Below are positions 1 through 9,402 of a stretch of DNA of 64,000 nucleotides, piece after piece. The notes below the pieces were generated by a model that was not told the DNA's origin, ran no database searches, and saw nothing but the letters and a program-made list of their open reading frames with translations. The DNA comes from an uncultured Eubacteriales bacterium (GTDB lineage: Bacteria; Bacillota; Clostridia; Christensenellales; CAG-138). How positions within the stretch are numbered: the first letter of the stretch is position 1; each line of letters opens with the position of its first letter. The position numbers and the translations under genes were made by a program. The stretch covers positions 1-64,000 of the forward strand of contig CADACQ010000004.1 in the NCBI GenBank assembly GCA_902786465.1. The letters are read 5' to 3'.

Positions 1-370
1 CAAATCATACATTTCATACTATTGTTTGTCAATATGGAGTATGTACATAACGCCAAGGATTCACAAGTCTCTGGCGCTATATTAATGCCAATTTTTTAAA
101 AAGGAAGATGAACGAATGAATTGAAAAGTATCAAAAAGCTGCCCGGTTTATATATTTAAATGCTTTTTCATACAACGGCTTGTACCGAGTAAACAAGCAA
201 GGTATCGTGAGTTGCTGATCTGTGAGTTCAAAAGCTGGGGCACAGATTTGACCACACTTTCGCCGGCACCTGGGGCATCTGCGGCATCTACGGCATCCAC
301 GGCACACACCTATTTTACATATTTAACATTTTTCCCTAAGTATCTGGCATTTTTAAGACATGCTTCATGG

Positions 371-413
371 GCTCCTAAGCGGAAGGCCGTGGGTTCGAAT
401 CCCGCCGGGGAGG
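371..413 (+). repeat. tRNA-Arg(CCU) 3' half, att-like copy A
   Basis: The segment reads as the 3' half of a tRNA: anticodon loop CTCCTAA (anticodon CCU), anticodon-stem 3' strand GCGGA, variable loop, T-stem GTGGG/CCCGC around TTCGAAT, then acceptor strand CGGGGAG. The 5' half (acceptor, D-arm) is missing. Two further copies start at the same base (10982 and 16317). Such 3' tRNA fragments are the usual scar of site-specific integration into a tRNA gene, so I read this as an attachment site rather than a working tRNA. Confidence 0.75.
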
Positions 414-416
414 CCC

Positions 417-450
417 AAAAAGCCCAGAAACTCTAAGTTTTTTGGGCTTT
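417..450 (+). terminator. Intrinsic terminator behind tRNA fragment A
   Basis: A stem AAGCCCA...TGGGCTT, extended by AAACT/AGTTT, follows the tRNA fragment. The same hairpin follows copy B (11027-11063), so it probably travelled with the tRNA gene's own 3' flank. It is absent after copy C. Confidence 0.6.
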
Positions 451-573
451 CATTATGTGGTATAATTCCTAATGCAACATTTTTACCACATTTTGTTCTG
501 GAAGGGCTGTTTTCATTAATAGGTCAGCTGCCCCTACGATGCTAACAAGAGAATAAAGAACAGCTGATCAAAA

Positions 574-619
574 GGAGCCTGAAAGGCCAATACTTTCGGT
601 TCGAATCCGGACAGGGACG
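574..619 (+). repeat. Second tRNA-like 3' end
   Basis: A T-arm TTCGG/CCGGA around TTCGAAT (595-611) is followed by a possible acceptor strand CAGGGAC and a discriminator G. No matching 5' half or sound anticodon arm lies upstream. It may be the scar of another tRNA-targeted insertion, but the identity of the tRNA cannot be read. Confidence 0.3.
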
Positions 620-890
620 CAAACCCCGAAAAAATGCATTTCATGTGTTGCCTTAAGCCTTATCCTAAGTGTGACGACCAGTCTTCATCCAAGAATGAAT
701 TTGTTCACACCATAAACCGTATATTTCGTGTGCATCTCCAAGATCCTTTTCTTTCTTTGATGGATAAGGCGAGAAACACATTGTTTGTTTGAGTCATAGG
801 CAGGCACGAATTGTTGACGTACGTCTAGAGAACACACACAATCAAAGACTTTTGCGATGGAATCATTTCACTTCTCGAACCAACTATCTG

Positions 891-919
891 TTGACAAGGC
901 AAGCTGCGATCTGTATGAT
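891..919 (+). promoter_or_regulatory. Sigma-A promoter for the hydrogenase gene
   Basis: TTGACA at 891-896, a 17-base spacer, and TATGAT at 914-919 form a near-consensus vegetative promoter. Transcription would begin about 75 bases before the hydrogenase start codon at 1001. Confidence 0.65.
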
Positions 920-1000
920 AATACATATAATTGTAGCATTTCTTTACCCATCTGACCACTACCCCCTGATGACGACATTCAAACAGACGAGGGCGCCGAC

Positions 1001-2506
1001 ATGATCACGAACGACAAAGGGATCGTAGAACTGAAGCACTTTATCCTGCGGGAGATCTGCCGCTTGGCGTGGGAGGATCGGCTGACGCAAGAGGAGACGG
1101 AAAAGATTGTCTGCCAGATTAGCCCGGGACCAAAGCCACAGTACCGTTGCTGTGTCTATAAGGAGCGGGAGATCGTCCGGGGCCGCATTCGCCTCGCCCA
1201 AGGTATGAGCCCTGAAGCGGGTTCTCCTACCAAGAACGTGGTGGCCGTCATCCCCGCCGCCTGCGATGATTGTCCCATTCAAGATTATTTCGTCACGGAT
1301 ATCTGCCGCTTCTGCTTGGGCAAGGCCTGCCTGAATTCCTGCCGATTCGGCGCCATCTCCCCCGGCGACGCCAAGATGCGCATCGAACCCAACAAATGCA
1401 AGTCCTGCGGTCAATGCGCCAAAGCCTGTCCCTATGGCGCCATCATTCATCAGGAGCGGCCCTGTAAGAAAGCCTGTCCTGTGGGCGCCATCTCCTATGA
1501 CGCTGCGGGCATCTGCCGGATCGACGAATCCAAGTGCATCCATTGCGGCCACTGCATTCACAACTGTCCCTTCGGGGCCATCGGTTCCAAGATCTATGCC
1601 GTCGATGTGATACGGGCCATCCGGGCAGGCAAACGGGTGGTGGCCATGTGCGCCCCGGCTACGGAGGGCCAGTTCGGGAAGGAAGCCAGCATGGCGGCCA
1701 TCCGCAGCGCCCTGAAAAAGCTGGGATTCGCGGATATGGTGGAGGTGGGCTTGGGCGGGGATATGACCGCCGCCTTTGAAGCGCTGGAATGGATCGAGGC
1801 CCGGAAGGAGGGGCGGATCATGACCACCTCCTGCTGTCCGGCTTTCATCTCCCTGTTGCGCCATCACTTCCCCAAGCTTTATGAAAAGAACAAATCCACC
1901 ACTGTTTCGCCTATGATAGCCGTGTCCCGGTATCTGAAGTATCTGGACCCGGACTGTGTCACCGTATTCATCGGCCCCTGCATCGCCAAGAAGGGGGAAA
2001 CGCTGAACGAGCTGATTGCGGATCGTGCGGATTACGCCCTGACCTTTGGGGAGATGGTGGCTATGCTGGATTCCCGGGGCGTTGAGATCGAACCGGTGGC
2101 GGAAGCGTATCAGGAATCGTCCCTTTTCGGGAAGCGTTTCGCGGGCAGCGGCGGCGTGGCCAGCGCTGTTTTGGAGGTCATGCAGGAGCTGGGGGAGGAC
2201 ACCTCCGACATCCGGCTTACGACTTGCGCCGGAGGCGAGGAATGCAGAAAAGCCATGTTGCTTTTGAATGCGGGTCGTTTGAACACGGATTTCGTGGAGG
2301 GGATGATCTGTCCCGGCGGCTGCGTGGGCGGCCCATCCAAGCATCAGGCAGAGAATCTGGTCCTGCGGGCCAGGGAAGACCTTCTCAAGCAGGCGGACGG
2401 CAGAAAGATACTGGACAATTTGGAACAGTATCCGATGGGGCGTTTTTCCATGCATCGGGACGGCAGTCTGCCCGAGGAGGTCCCTTCCTTTGTTTCGAAA
2501 GAATGA
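1001..2506 (+). CDS. Monomeric [FeFe]-hydrogenase, group B-like
   Basis: The 501-residue protein is a cytoplasmic iron-only hydrogenase expected to evolve H2 from reduced ferredoxin during fermentation. A cysteine-rich N-terminal part (about residues 85-195) carries several CxxCxxC...CP iron-sulfur motifs, including CKSCGQCAKACP and CIHCGHCIHNCP. The H-cluster domain shows TSCCPAF (about 274-280), FIGPCIAKKGE and GMICPGGCVGGPS, the three cysteine loops that hold the active site; the exact wording fits group B enzymes. No HydB or HydC partner is adjacent. The ATG at 1001 lacks a strong ribosome site, so the start is not certain. The gene stands alone behind its own promoter and terminator, beside the citrate operon. 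Confidence 0.85.
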   Translation: MITNDKGIVELKHFILREICRLAWEDRLTQEETEKIVCQISPGPKPQYRCCVYKEREIVRGRIRLAQGMSPEAGSPTKNVVAVIPAACDDCPIQDYFVTDICRFCLGKACLNSCRFGAISPGDAKMRIEPNKCKSCGQCAKACPYGAIIHQERPCKKACPVGAISYDAAGICRIDESKCIHCGHCIHNCPFGAIGSKIYAVDVIRAIRAGKRVVAMCAPATEGQFGKEASMAAIRSALKKLGFADMVEVGLGGDMTAAFEALEWIEARKEGRIMTTSCCPAFISLLRHHFPKLYEKNKSTTVSPMIAVSRYLKYLDPDCVTVFIGPCIAKKGETLNELIADRADYALTFGEMVAMLDSRGVEIEPVAEAYQESSLFGKRFAGSGGVASAVLEVMQELGEDTSDIRLTTCAGGEECRKAMLLLNAGRLNTDFVEGMICPGGCVGGPSKHQAENLVLRAREDLLKQADGRKILDNLEQYPMGRFSMHRDGSLPEEVPSFVSKE

Positions 2507-2511
2507 ATCTG

Positions 2512-2540
2512 ACGCGGGATGTGTTTCCCGCGTTTTTTTT
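2512..2540 (+). terminator. Intrinsic terminator after the hydrogenase gene
   Basis: ACGCGGGA (2512-2519) pairs with TCCCGCGT (2526-2533) over a six-base loop and runs into eight T residues. It separates the hydrogenase transcript from the citrate lyase genes. Confidence 0.85.
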
Positions 2541-2608
2541 CAAGCGCGTTGCGCCGAGAAAGATGCTTCGCACCCTATAGACAATACTTGATAAAGGAGG
2601 ACAAACAA

Positions 2609-2911
2609 TTGGAGATCGTCAAACCGGCCATGGCCGGAACGCTGGAATCCAGCGACGCCCAGATCATGGTGGAGCCCGGTGAAAATGGGATCGAGCTCTT
2701 TTTGAAGAGCAGCGTCATGAACCAGTACGGACGGCAGATCAAAGCCACCGTATTGGAAACACTTGAGCGCCTGGGCGTGAAGAACGCCCGCGTCACCGTG
2801 GTGGACAAAGGCGCTTTGGACTGCACGCTCAAGGCTCGGGTGGAATGCGCCGTATTCCGCAGCGCCGACGCCTCTGAGAAGGACATTCCCTGGGGAGGTG
2901 CTGTCAGATGA
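2609..2911 (+). CDS. citD: Citrate lyase acyl-carrier protein (gamma subunit)
   Basis: This 100-residue protein carries the phosphoribosyl-dephospho-CoA arm on which citrate lyase holds its acetyl and citryl thioesters. I chose the TTG at 2609 because AAAGGAGG sits 9 bases upstream and translation from it gives the family's N-terminus, with the prosthetic-group serine in AGTLESSD as residue 14, as in E. coli CitD. The longer frame from 2519 begins inside the upstream terminator. The conserved DKGALDC segment is present. The stop overlaps the citE start by four bases (ATGA). Confidence 0.93.
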   Translation: MEIVKPAMAGTLESSDAQIMVEPGENGIELFLKSSVMNQYGRQIKATVLETLERLGVKNARVTVVDKGALDCTLKARVECAVFRSADASEKDIPWGGAVR

Positions 2912-3822
2912 TCCCGAGACCGAAACCGGAACGTTTCCGGCTGCGCCGCACCATGATGTTCATGAACGCGCAAAAGCCGGGCCTCATCAAGGACGCCTAC
3001 ATCTACGGCTGCGACAGCATCATGCTGGATTTGGAGGACGCGGTGGCGGAGAATCAGAAGGACGCCGCCCGCTTCTCCCTGTATCACGCCCTCAAAACCA
3101 TCGACTACGGCGGCACCGAGGTCATCGTCCGCATCAACGGCCTGGACACCCCCCACTGGCAGGAGGATATCCGGGTCTGCGTGGCGGGCGGGGCCGACGG
3201 CATCCGCATCGCCAAGTGTGAAAGCGCCCAGGATGTGCTGACGGTGGAAAAGGCCGTGGAGGCCGCCGAGGAGGAATTCGGCGTGGAGAAGGGTCGGACG
3301 CTCCTGATGGCGGCCCTGGAAAGCCCCAAGGGCATCCTGAACGCCTATGAGATCTGCGCCGCTTCGCCCCGTATGTTCGGCGTGGCCATCTCCGGCGGCG
3401 ACTTCAGAAAGTGCATGCAGACCAAGCCCCAGCCCGATGGCGTGGATATGCTGGTGGCCCGGGGGCAGATGCTGATCGCGGCCCGCGCGGCCGGCATCCA
3501 GTGCTTCGACACCGTGTTCACCAATCTGGACGATCAGGCGGGGTTCGAAGCGGAGGTCCTTCAGAACAAGGCCATGGGCTTTGACGGCAAGAGCCTCATC
3601 AACCCCAAACAGATCCGATTCGTCCATGAGGTCTTCGCTCCCACCGAGAAAGAGATTCTCCAGGCGGAGAAGATCGTGCGCGCCTATCGGGAGCAGAGCG
3701 CCGCCGGCGTGGGCGTATTCACGGTGGACGGCAAGATGATCGACATCGCCTTCATCCCCGGCGCTGAGAGGACTTTGAAACTGGCCCGTGCGTGCGGCCT
3801 TTGGGAGGGGGATCTGGTATGA
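2908..3822 (+). CDS. citE: Citrate lyase beta subunit (citryl-ACP lyase)
   Basis: The 304-residue HpcH/HpaI-fold enzyme cleaves citryl-ACP to oxaloacetate and acetyl-ACP. The N-terminal RRTMMFMNAQKPGLIKDA and the metal-site segment MLDLEDAV (about residues 44-51) are typical. GGTGCTGTCAG precedes the ATG, which overlaps the citD stop, indicating translational coupling. Its own stop overlaps the start of citF in the same way. Length is normal for the family. Confidence 0.95.
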   Translation: MIPRPKPERFRLRRTMMFMNAQKPGLIKDAYIYGCDSIMLDLEDAVAENQKDAARFSLYHALKTIDYGGTEVIVRINGLDTPHWQEDIRVCVAGGADGIRIAKCESAQDVLTVEKAVEAAEEEFGVEKGRTLLMAALESPKGILNAYEICAASPRMFGVAISGGDFRKCMQTKPQPDGVDMLVARGQMLIAARAAGIQCFDTVFTNLDDQAGFEAEVLQNKAMGFDGKSLINPKQIRFVHEVFAPTEKEILQAEKIVRAYREQSAAGVGVFTVDGKMIDIAFIPGAERTLKLARACGLWEGDLV

Positions 3823-5378
3823 AGAACGCAGTTGGCAGAGACATTCCCGATTTCCTGCTGCAAAACGGCAGGGAAGTGTATCAGGGCAAGAACTATATGG
3901 ATGGCAAGTACCTCCAGAAGGCATCCCCCCGCACCCGTCGGTATGAGAAGCCCCAGGAAAGCAAGCTGGTGGATTCCATCGCGGACGCCCTGCGGCAGCT
4001 GGGCGCAAAGAGCGGCATGACCTTCTCCTTCCATCACCACCTCCGGGACGGGGACTATGTGGTCAACATGGTCATGAAAGCCGCCATCGAGGAGTTGGGC
4101 TTGGAGGATCTGACCATCGCCGCTTCCAGCTTGGGCGCGGCCCACGATCCCATCGCCGATTATATCGAGCAGGGCAAGGTCGTCGGCATCCAGACCAGCG
4201 GCATCCGCGGCCGCATGGGCGAGGTGGTGTCCGCCGGCAAGCTGAAGACCCCGGCTATCATCCGCAGCCACGGCGGCCGTCCCCGGGCCATCGAGGCGGG
4301 GGAGGTCCATATCGACTTCGCTTTCGTCGCCGCTCCCACCAGCGATTGCGTGGGCAACTGCCGGGGCATCGGCGGCAAATCCAACTGCGGCTCCATGGGC
4401 TACGCCATGACCGACGCCAAATACGCCGATCATGTGGTGGTCGTCACCGACTGTCTGGTGGATTTTCCCAACATGCCTGCCAGCGTGGAGGCCATCGACG
4501 TGGACGCTGTGGTGGTGGTGGATTCCATCGGCAACCCCAAGAAGATCGCTTCCGCCGCCGCCCGCATCTCCCAGAATCCCCGGGACCTGATGATGGCGGA
4601 GAACGTGGCCAAGGTTATCGCCTCCACACCCTATTTCAAGGAGGGTTTCTCCTTCCAGACCGGCGTGGGCGGGCCGTCCCTGGCGGCCAACCTGTTCCTG
4701 GAAAAGTTCATGGACGAACGGAACATCAAGATGGGCTGGGCCATCGGCGGCATCTGCGGGCCTATGGTGGAGATGCTGAAGAAGGGCAAGGTGGGCAAGG
4801 TCATCGACGTGCAGGACTTTGATCTCGACGCGGTGAACTCCATCAACCAGACCCCCAATCACTTTGAAATGTCCGCCTCCCAGTACGCGAATCCGGCCAA
4901 CAAGGGCGCCTTTGTCAACAAGCTGGACTTTGTAGTCCTTGCTGCTCTGGAGATCGACACGGGCTTCAACGTAAACGTGCTTACGGGCTCCGATGGCGTG
5001 CTTCGCGGCGCCCCCGGCGGGCATCCCGACACGGCGGCGGGCAGCAAAGTCTGCATCATCGTCACGCCCCTCACCCGGGGGCGCATGGCCACGGTGTGCG
5101 AGCACGTGGTCACGGTCACCACGCCGGGCGACTGCGTGGACGTGCTGGTCACGGACTACGGCATCGCCGTGAACCCCCTGCGGCCCGATCTCATCGAGTG
5201 TCTGGATAAGTCCGGCATCCCCCATGTTTCCATCGAATCCCTCAAGGAAAAGGCGTACAGCCTCGTCGGTCGTCCGGACGATCTCGAATGGGAGGATAAG
5301 GTCGTGGCCGTGCTGGAAGCCCGGGACGGCACCATTCTGGACGTGGTCCGCAAGATCAAGCCCTACACATTGAACTGA
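3819..5378 (+). CDS. citF: Citrate lyase alpha subunit (citrate:acetyl-ACP transferase)
   Basis: The 519-residue subunit exchanges acetyl-ACP for citryl-ACP, the first step of citrate cleavage. I place the start at the ATG at 3819, which follows GGGAGGGGG and overlaps the citE stop; an upstream GTG-initiated reading from 3792 is less likely. N-terminal NAVGRDIPD and the glycine-rich SGIRGRMGEV and GGHPDTAAG segments fit the CitF/CoA-transferase fold. Length matches E. coli CitF (about 510). Confidence 0.95.
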   Translation: MKNAVGRDIPDFLLQNGREVYQGKNYMDGKYLQKASPRTRRYEKPQESKLVDSIADALRQLGAKSGMTFSFHHHLRDGDYVVNMVMKAAIEELGLEDLTIAASSLGAAHDPIADYIEQGKVVGIQTSGIRGRMGEVVSAGKLKTPAIIRSHGGRPRAIEAGEVHIDFAFVAAPTSDCVGNCRGIGGKSNCGSMGYAMTDAKYADHVVVVTDCLVDFPNMPASVEAIDVDAVVVVDSIGNPKKIASAAARISQNPRDLMMAENVAKVIASTPYFKEGFSFQTGVGGPSLAANLFLEKFMDERNIKMGWAIGGICGPMVEMLKKGKVGKVIDVQDFDLDAVNSINQTPNHFEMSASQYANPANKGAFVNKLDFVVLAALEIDTGFNVNVLTGSDGVLRGAPGGHPDTAAGSKVCIIVTPLTRGRMATVCEHVVTVTTPGDCVDVLVTDYGIAVNPLRPDLIECLDKSGIPHVSIESLKEKAYSLVGRPDDLEWEDKVVAVLEARDGTILDVVRKIKPYTLN

Positions 5379-5426
5379 CAGTATAAACATATTTACCCGA
5401 AAAAGAAACAGGAGGATCCATCATCT

Positions 5427-6833
5427 ATGAGTAACGTCGTCGTCGGTATCCTGGGACTTATCACCATCGTAGCCATCGTGGTGACGCTGTTCCGCAGCAA
5501 AACTCAACCTGCAATTGCCTTCATCGTTTTCCCCGCGATCCTGGGCCTCATTCTGGTGATTGCCGGACGCTATTCCTTCGCCAATCTGGCCACCATGATC
5601 AAATCCGGCTTTTCCAGCACCGGCCCCACCGCCGCCTTGTTCGTGTTCTCCGTGCTGTATTTCGGCATCATGACCGATGCGGGCATGTTCGATGTGATCA
5701 TCGGCAAGCTCATGAAGCTGGTAGGCGACAACGTGATCGGCGTAGCCGTGGTCACGGCCATCATCGCCTTGGTCGGCCATCTCGACGGGGGCGGCGCCTC
5801 CACCTTCTGCATCGTGGTCCCCGCCATGCTGCCTGTCTATAAGCGGATGCACATGCGGCCTACCACCCTGCTTAGGATCGCGGTGCTGGCCATGGGCGTG
5901 CTGAATCTGATGCCCTGGGCTGGCCCCACCATGCGGGCCGCCTCCGTGCTGGGCATCGAAGCGGGATCCCTGTGGCAAACCCTGTTGCCCATCCAGATCT
6001 TCGGCATCGTGCTCTCCCTCGCCCACGCCGTGCTGGCCGGCTTCCAGGAGAAGCGCCGGGGCGCCGGTCTCCATGGCAAACTGGCCCAGACCGAAGGCGT
6101 CATCGAGATGGAGGAGCAGGTCCAGGAACAGAAGGAAAACGAACTGGCCCGACCCAAGCTCTTTATCTTCAACGTGCTTCTCACCCTGGCCGTCATCGCC
6201 ATGCTGATCTGGGACGTGTTCCCCAGCTACGTGCCCTTCATGCTGGGCCTTTCCCTGGCCCTGTTCGTGAACTACGGCCTGTCCGCCAAGATGCATAAGA
6301 AGCTCATCAATCTCCACGCGGGCCCCGCCCTGATGATGTGCTCCACCCTCATGGGCGCAGCCGTCCTCATGGGCATCCTCACCACCAGCCTGGGTGCCGA
6401 CGGCAAGGCCATCGGCGCCAAGGTCATGGAGCTGCCGGCGGACGCCATCCCCTCCGTGGTGCGGTGTCTGGCGGGCATCGTGTCTGACATCCTGCCGGCG
6501 GCCCTCGGTCAGCACCTGCCCCTCATCATCGGCATCCTGTCCGTGCCCCTGGCTCTGGCCTTCGACACCGACAGCTACTTCTACGGCATGCTGCCCGTCA
6601 TGATCGGCATCGGCCAGGCTTTCGGCGTCAACGCCCTGCCCATCGCCGTGGCTATGGTGGTGTGCCGCAACTGCGCCACCTTCATCAGCCCCATGGTCCC
6701 CGCCACGCTCCTGGGCACCGGCCTTGCGGAAGTGGACATCAAGGATCACATCAAGGCCAGCTTCCTGTATGTATGGGGCTTCTCCATCCTCTGCATGATC
6801 TTTGCGGCCATCGTGGGCATCATGCCTCTGTAA
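5427..6833 (+). CDS. Citrate carrier, CitMHS family
   Basis: This 468-residue integral membrane protein has about a dozen hydrophobic segments and a charged cytoplasmic loop (about residues 205-240). Its wording (GHLDGGGASTF, MPWAGPTMRAAS, CRNCATFISPMVPATLLG) matches the CitMHS family, which imports citrate, often as a metal-citrate complex, with protons. It follows citF by 48 bases with AGGAGG upstream, so citrate uptake is probably co-transcribed with the lyase subunits. Substrate is inferred from family and context. Confidence 0.88.
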   Translation: MSNVVVGILGLITIVAIVVTLFRSKTQPAIAFIVFPAILGLILVIAGRYSFANLATMIKSGFSSTGPTAALFVFSVLYFGIMTDAGMFDVIIGKLMKLVGDNVIGVAVVTAIIALVGHLDGGGASTFCIVVPAMLPVYKRMHMRPTTLLRIAVLAMGVLNLMPWAGPTMRAASVLGIEAGSLWQTLLPIQIFGIVLSLAHAVLAGFQEKRRGAGLHGKLAQTEGVIEMEEQVQEQKENELARPKLFIFNVLLTLAVIAMLIWDVFPSYVPFMLGLSLALFVNYGLSAKMHKKLINLHAGPALMMCSTLMGAAVLMGILTTSLGADGKAIGAKVMELPADAIPSVVRCLAGIVSDILPAALGQHLPLIIGILSVPLALAFDTDSYFYGMLPVMIGIGQAFGVNALPIAVAMVVCRNCATFISPMVPATLLGTGLAEVDIKDHIKASFLYVWGFSILCMIFAAIVGIMPL

Positions 6834-6858
6834 GCCTTACGTCTTGTTCGTTCCTTCG

Positions 6859-6889
6859 CTCCCGGCATGATTCCGTGCCGGGAGTTTTT
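6859..6889 (+). terminator. Intrinsic terminator after the citrate carrier
   Basis: CTCCCGGCA (6859-6867) pairs with TGCCGGGAG (6876-6884) and is followed by TTTTT. It would make citC-citXG at least partly a separate or read-through unit. Confidence 0.8.
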
Positions 6890-6949
6890 GGGCTTTTCTT
6901 CGGAGCCGATCTTTGATACAATACCATCAGAAGCATTAGGAGGAGCGCC

Positions 6950-7987
6950 ATGGGAAACACTCTTTGCGCCATCGAGGCGTGGGACAGCCGAAACCGGCGG
7001 CAGGTGGATGAGCTGATGCAGGCGGAAGGCATCCGCCGGGACAGGAACCTTTCCTACACCTGCGGCATTTTCGATGAGAATATGCGCATCATTGCCACGG
7101 GTAGCAGTTTCGGCAACACGCTGCGGTGCTTGGCCGTTGCCTCAGATCATCGGGGCGAGGGGCTCATGAACGAGATCGTTTCCCACCTGATGGAACGGCA
7201 GATGGCTCAGGGCAACAGCCGGGTATTCCTGTACACCAAGCCCCAAAGCGCCCGGCTGCTGGGCGATCTGGGCTTCTATGAGGTGGCCCGGCTGGAGGAC
7301 GCGGTGTTCATGGAGAATCGCTTCGGCGGGTTTACCGGTTATCTTAGACAGCTGGTAAAGACTCGGCAACCTGGCCGAAGCGCCGCTATCGTCATGAATG
7401 CCAACCCCTTTACCCGAGGCCACAGATACCTTGTAGAGCGTGCAGCGGGAGAGAACGACTGGCTCCACCTGTTTCTTCTGAGCGAGGAGGCGGGACCCAT
7501 CCCCTATGTGGTTCGCAAGCGGCTGGTGCGGGAAGGCGTCGCCGATCTATCCAACGTGATCCTGCACGATTCCGACGCCTATATCATCAGCAGCGCCACC
7601 TTTCCCAGCTATTTTCTGCGGGACGAGGACACGGCGATCCTCGCGCATGCGAAGCTTGATCTGGCCGTATTCGGAAAGATAGCGGAAGTGCTGGGGGTCA
7701 CAGCGCGCTATGCGGGAGAGGAAAAGAGCAGCCATGTGACGAGGCTGTACAACGAGACCATGGCTGCCGAGCTGCCGAAGCGGGGCGTGGCATTCCGTAT
7801 TATCCCACGGCTTGAACTTTGCGGCGAAATCGTCAGCGCCAGCTCCGTGCGGCAGGCGATCCACGATGGGCAGCTCGAAAAGGCCGCCTTCATGCTGCCG
7901 GAGAGCAGCCTGCGGTACTTTGAGAGCGACGAGGCTGAACCGGTCATCAAAGCCATTCGTGCCATGGATGAAGCGAGGCACTACTGA
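6950..7987 (+). CDS. citC: [Citrate (pro-3S)-lyase] ligase
   Basis: The 345-residue enzyme uses ATP and acetate to acetylate the thiol of the CitD prosthetic group and so activates citrate lyase. An N-terminal GNAT-like part (about 1-125, with CLAVASDHRGEGLMNEIV) precedes the nucleotidyltransferase domain with NANPFTRGHRYLVE (about 148-161). AGGAGGAGC lies just upstream of the ATG. In most gene clusters citC comes first (citCDEF); here it sits after the transporter and a terminator. Its stop overlaps the citXG start. Confidence 0.93.
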   Translation: MGNTLCAIEAWDSRNRRQVDELMQAEGIRRDRNLSYTCGIFDENMRIIATGSSFGNTLRCLAVASDHRGEGLMNEIVSHLMERQMAQGNSRVFLYTKPQSARLLGDLGFYEVARLEDAVFMENRFGGFTGYLRQLVKTRQPGRSAAIVMNANPFTRGHRYLVERAAGENDWLHLFLLSEEAGPIPYVVRKRLVREGVADLSNVILHDSDAYIISSATFPSYFLRDEDTAILAHAKLDLAVFGKIAEVLGVTARYAGEEKSSHVTRLYNETMAAELPKRGVAFRIIPRLELCGEIVSASSVRQAIHDGQLEKAAFMLPESSLRYFESDEAEPVIKAIRAMDEARHY

Positions 7988-9336
7988 TGAGAGAAATGAC
8001 GTTGCAGGCAATACTGGAGGCGCGGGACCGCCGGGCGGAGAATCAGCGGCGGCTGCTTCTGTTGCATGCCTGCCCGGTGATATCCTTTACCATGAACATC
8101 CCCGGCCCCGTGAAGAACAGCCCGCTCATCGGCAGAGCCTTTCAGGTGGGGCTGGAACGGCTGCAAGGGCTTCTTGCCAGGGAGGGCGTAACGCCCCTGA
8201 ATCCCCTGCTGACGAACGCCGATACCGGCTGCGAGTATCTCTGCGCCGTCAGAGGGGAGGCGTCACGCCTCAAAGCAATATGTGAATCCATTGAAGACAC
8301 GGAGCCTTTAGGCCGGTTGTTCGATATGGACGTGTTGGATCGATATGGGGAAAAACTCTCCCGAAGGGAGCCGCGGGGCTGTCTCGTTTGCGGGGCGGTG
8401 GGAAAAGGCTGCGCCTCTCGACGGCTCCACAGCGTAGCGGAGCTTCAACAGTCGGTCAAGCAGCGGTTAGAAGCCGGGCTGCTGGCGGTAGACGGCGAAC
8501 GGATCGGCACGATGGTGACCGAAGCGCTGCTGGACGAGGTGAACACTACCCCAAAGCCCGGCCTGGTGGACCGAAATAATAACGGCGCCCATCGAGACAT
8601 GAGCCGGCAGACCTTCTATAACAGCGCGCGTGCACTCCGGGAATACTGGTCGGCTTGCTTTCGAGCGGGGGCGGAGACAGCCCGCGAGGCGCCGGAAGAG
8701 ACCTTCGCCCGGCTGCGGGAGATGGGTCTGGCGGCAGAACGGAAAATGCTGATAGCTACCGATGGCGTGAATACCCATAAGGGGGCCATCTTCCTGTTAG
8801 GGACCGTCTGCGGAGCCATCGGCCGACTTTGGTCGGCGGAAGACCCCTGTCGGGATCCTTCCGTCATCGGCGAAGTCTGCGCCCTCATGAGCAAAACAGC
8901 CGTGGAGGCGGATTTTGTTGAAATGGAAGCCCGTGGGAAGGGGAGCTCCTTTGGTGAGCAAATCTATTTGTCGCACGGAATCCGGGGCGCACGTGGAGAA
9001 CTGGCGGAAGGGCTCCCTTCCGTGCTGAGGACTGGCCTTCCTCATCTGCAGGCAGCTCTGGCCCGAGGCATGGATCGAAACGACGCCGGGGCGTTCACTC
9101 TGCTGTACCTCATCGCGCAGGGAACGGATACGAACCTAATGCACCGGGGCGGTATGGATGTTGCCACCGCGGCCGTTGGGGAGGTGCGAGACCTGCTGGC
9201 GGCGTCCCCCTACCCAAACCTATCGGACATACGCCGCTTGGACGACCGATTCATCCGGCAAAACCTGTCGCCCGGGGGCAGTGCTGATCTGTTGGCGGCA
9301 ACCTTGTTTTTGTTGGATTGGGAAACAAAGGTGTAA
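7987..9336 (+). CDS. citXG: CitX-CitG fusion: citrate lyase prosthetic-group synthesis and transfer
   Basis: The 449-residue protein joins two activities. Residues 1 to about 170 resemble CitX, which transfers the phosphoribosyl-dephospho-CoA group to CitD. Residues from about 175 resemble CitG, which makes triphosphoribosyl-dephospho-CoA from ATP and dephospho-CoA; the hallmark TPKPGLVDRNNNGAH lies near residue 193. Such fusions are known in other citrate fermenters. The ATG overlaps the citC stop (TGATG), so the two are translationally coupled. No oxaloacetate decarboxylase gene follows within the window. Confidence 0.93.
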   Translation: MREMTLQAILEARDRRAENQRRLLLLHACPVISFTMNIPGPVKNSPLIGRAFQVGLERLQGLLAREGVTPLNPLLTNADTGCEYLCAVRGEASRLKAICESIEDTEPLGRLFDMDVLDRYGEKLSRREPRGCLVCGAVGKGCASRRLHSVAELQQSVKQRLEAGLLAVDGERIGTMVTEALLDEVNTTPKPGLVDRNNNGAHRDMSRQTFYNSARALREYWSACFRAGAETAREAPEETFARLREMGLAAERKMLIATDGVNTHKGAIFLLGTVCGAIGRLWSAEDPCRDPSVIGEVCALMSKTAVEADFVEMEARGKGSSFGEQIYLSHGIRGARGELAEGLPSVLRTGLPHLQAALARGMDRNDAGAFTLLYLIAQGTDTNLMHRGGMDVATAAVGEVRDLLAASPYPNLSDIRRLDDRFIRQNLSPGGSADLLAATLFLLDWETKV

Positions 9337-9402
9337 ACGCTTCCTGATTTGCATTTCCGCTATTCTATTCGGGCACATATGTGACCGCATTTGCGGGCTC
9401 AT

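Larger units (their letters stand above)
1..890. other. Gene-poor, A+T-rich insertion-zone DNA
   Basis: No convincing protein gene is seen here on either strand; the short open frames lack ribosome sites and recognisable products. The stretch holds a tRNA-Arg 3' fragment with its terminator (371-450) and a second tRNA-like 3' end (574-619). Just before the tRNA fragment there are repeated GGCATC-type words (about 266-302) like those found before the third tRNA fragment near 16.2 kb. Composition is much more A+T-rich than the hydrogenase and citrate genes that follow, as expected of decayed mobile-element flanks. Confidence 0.6.

Noticed and set aside
371..413. Functional tRNA-Arg gene
   Set aside because: Only the 3' half is present; no acceptor 5' strand or D-arm (GTAGCTCAG-like) lies upstream of any of the three copies.
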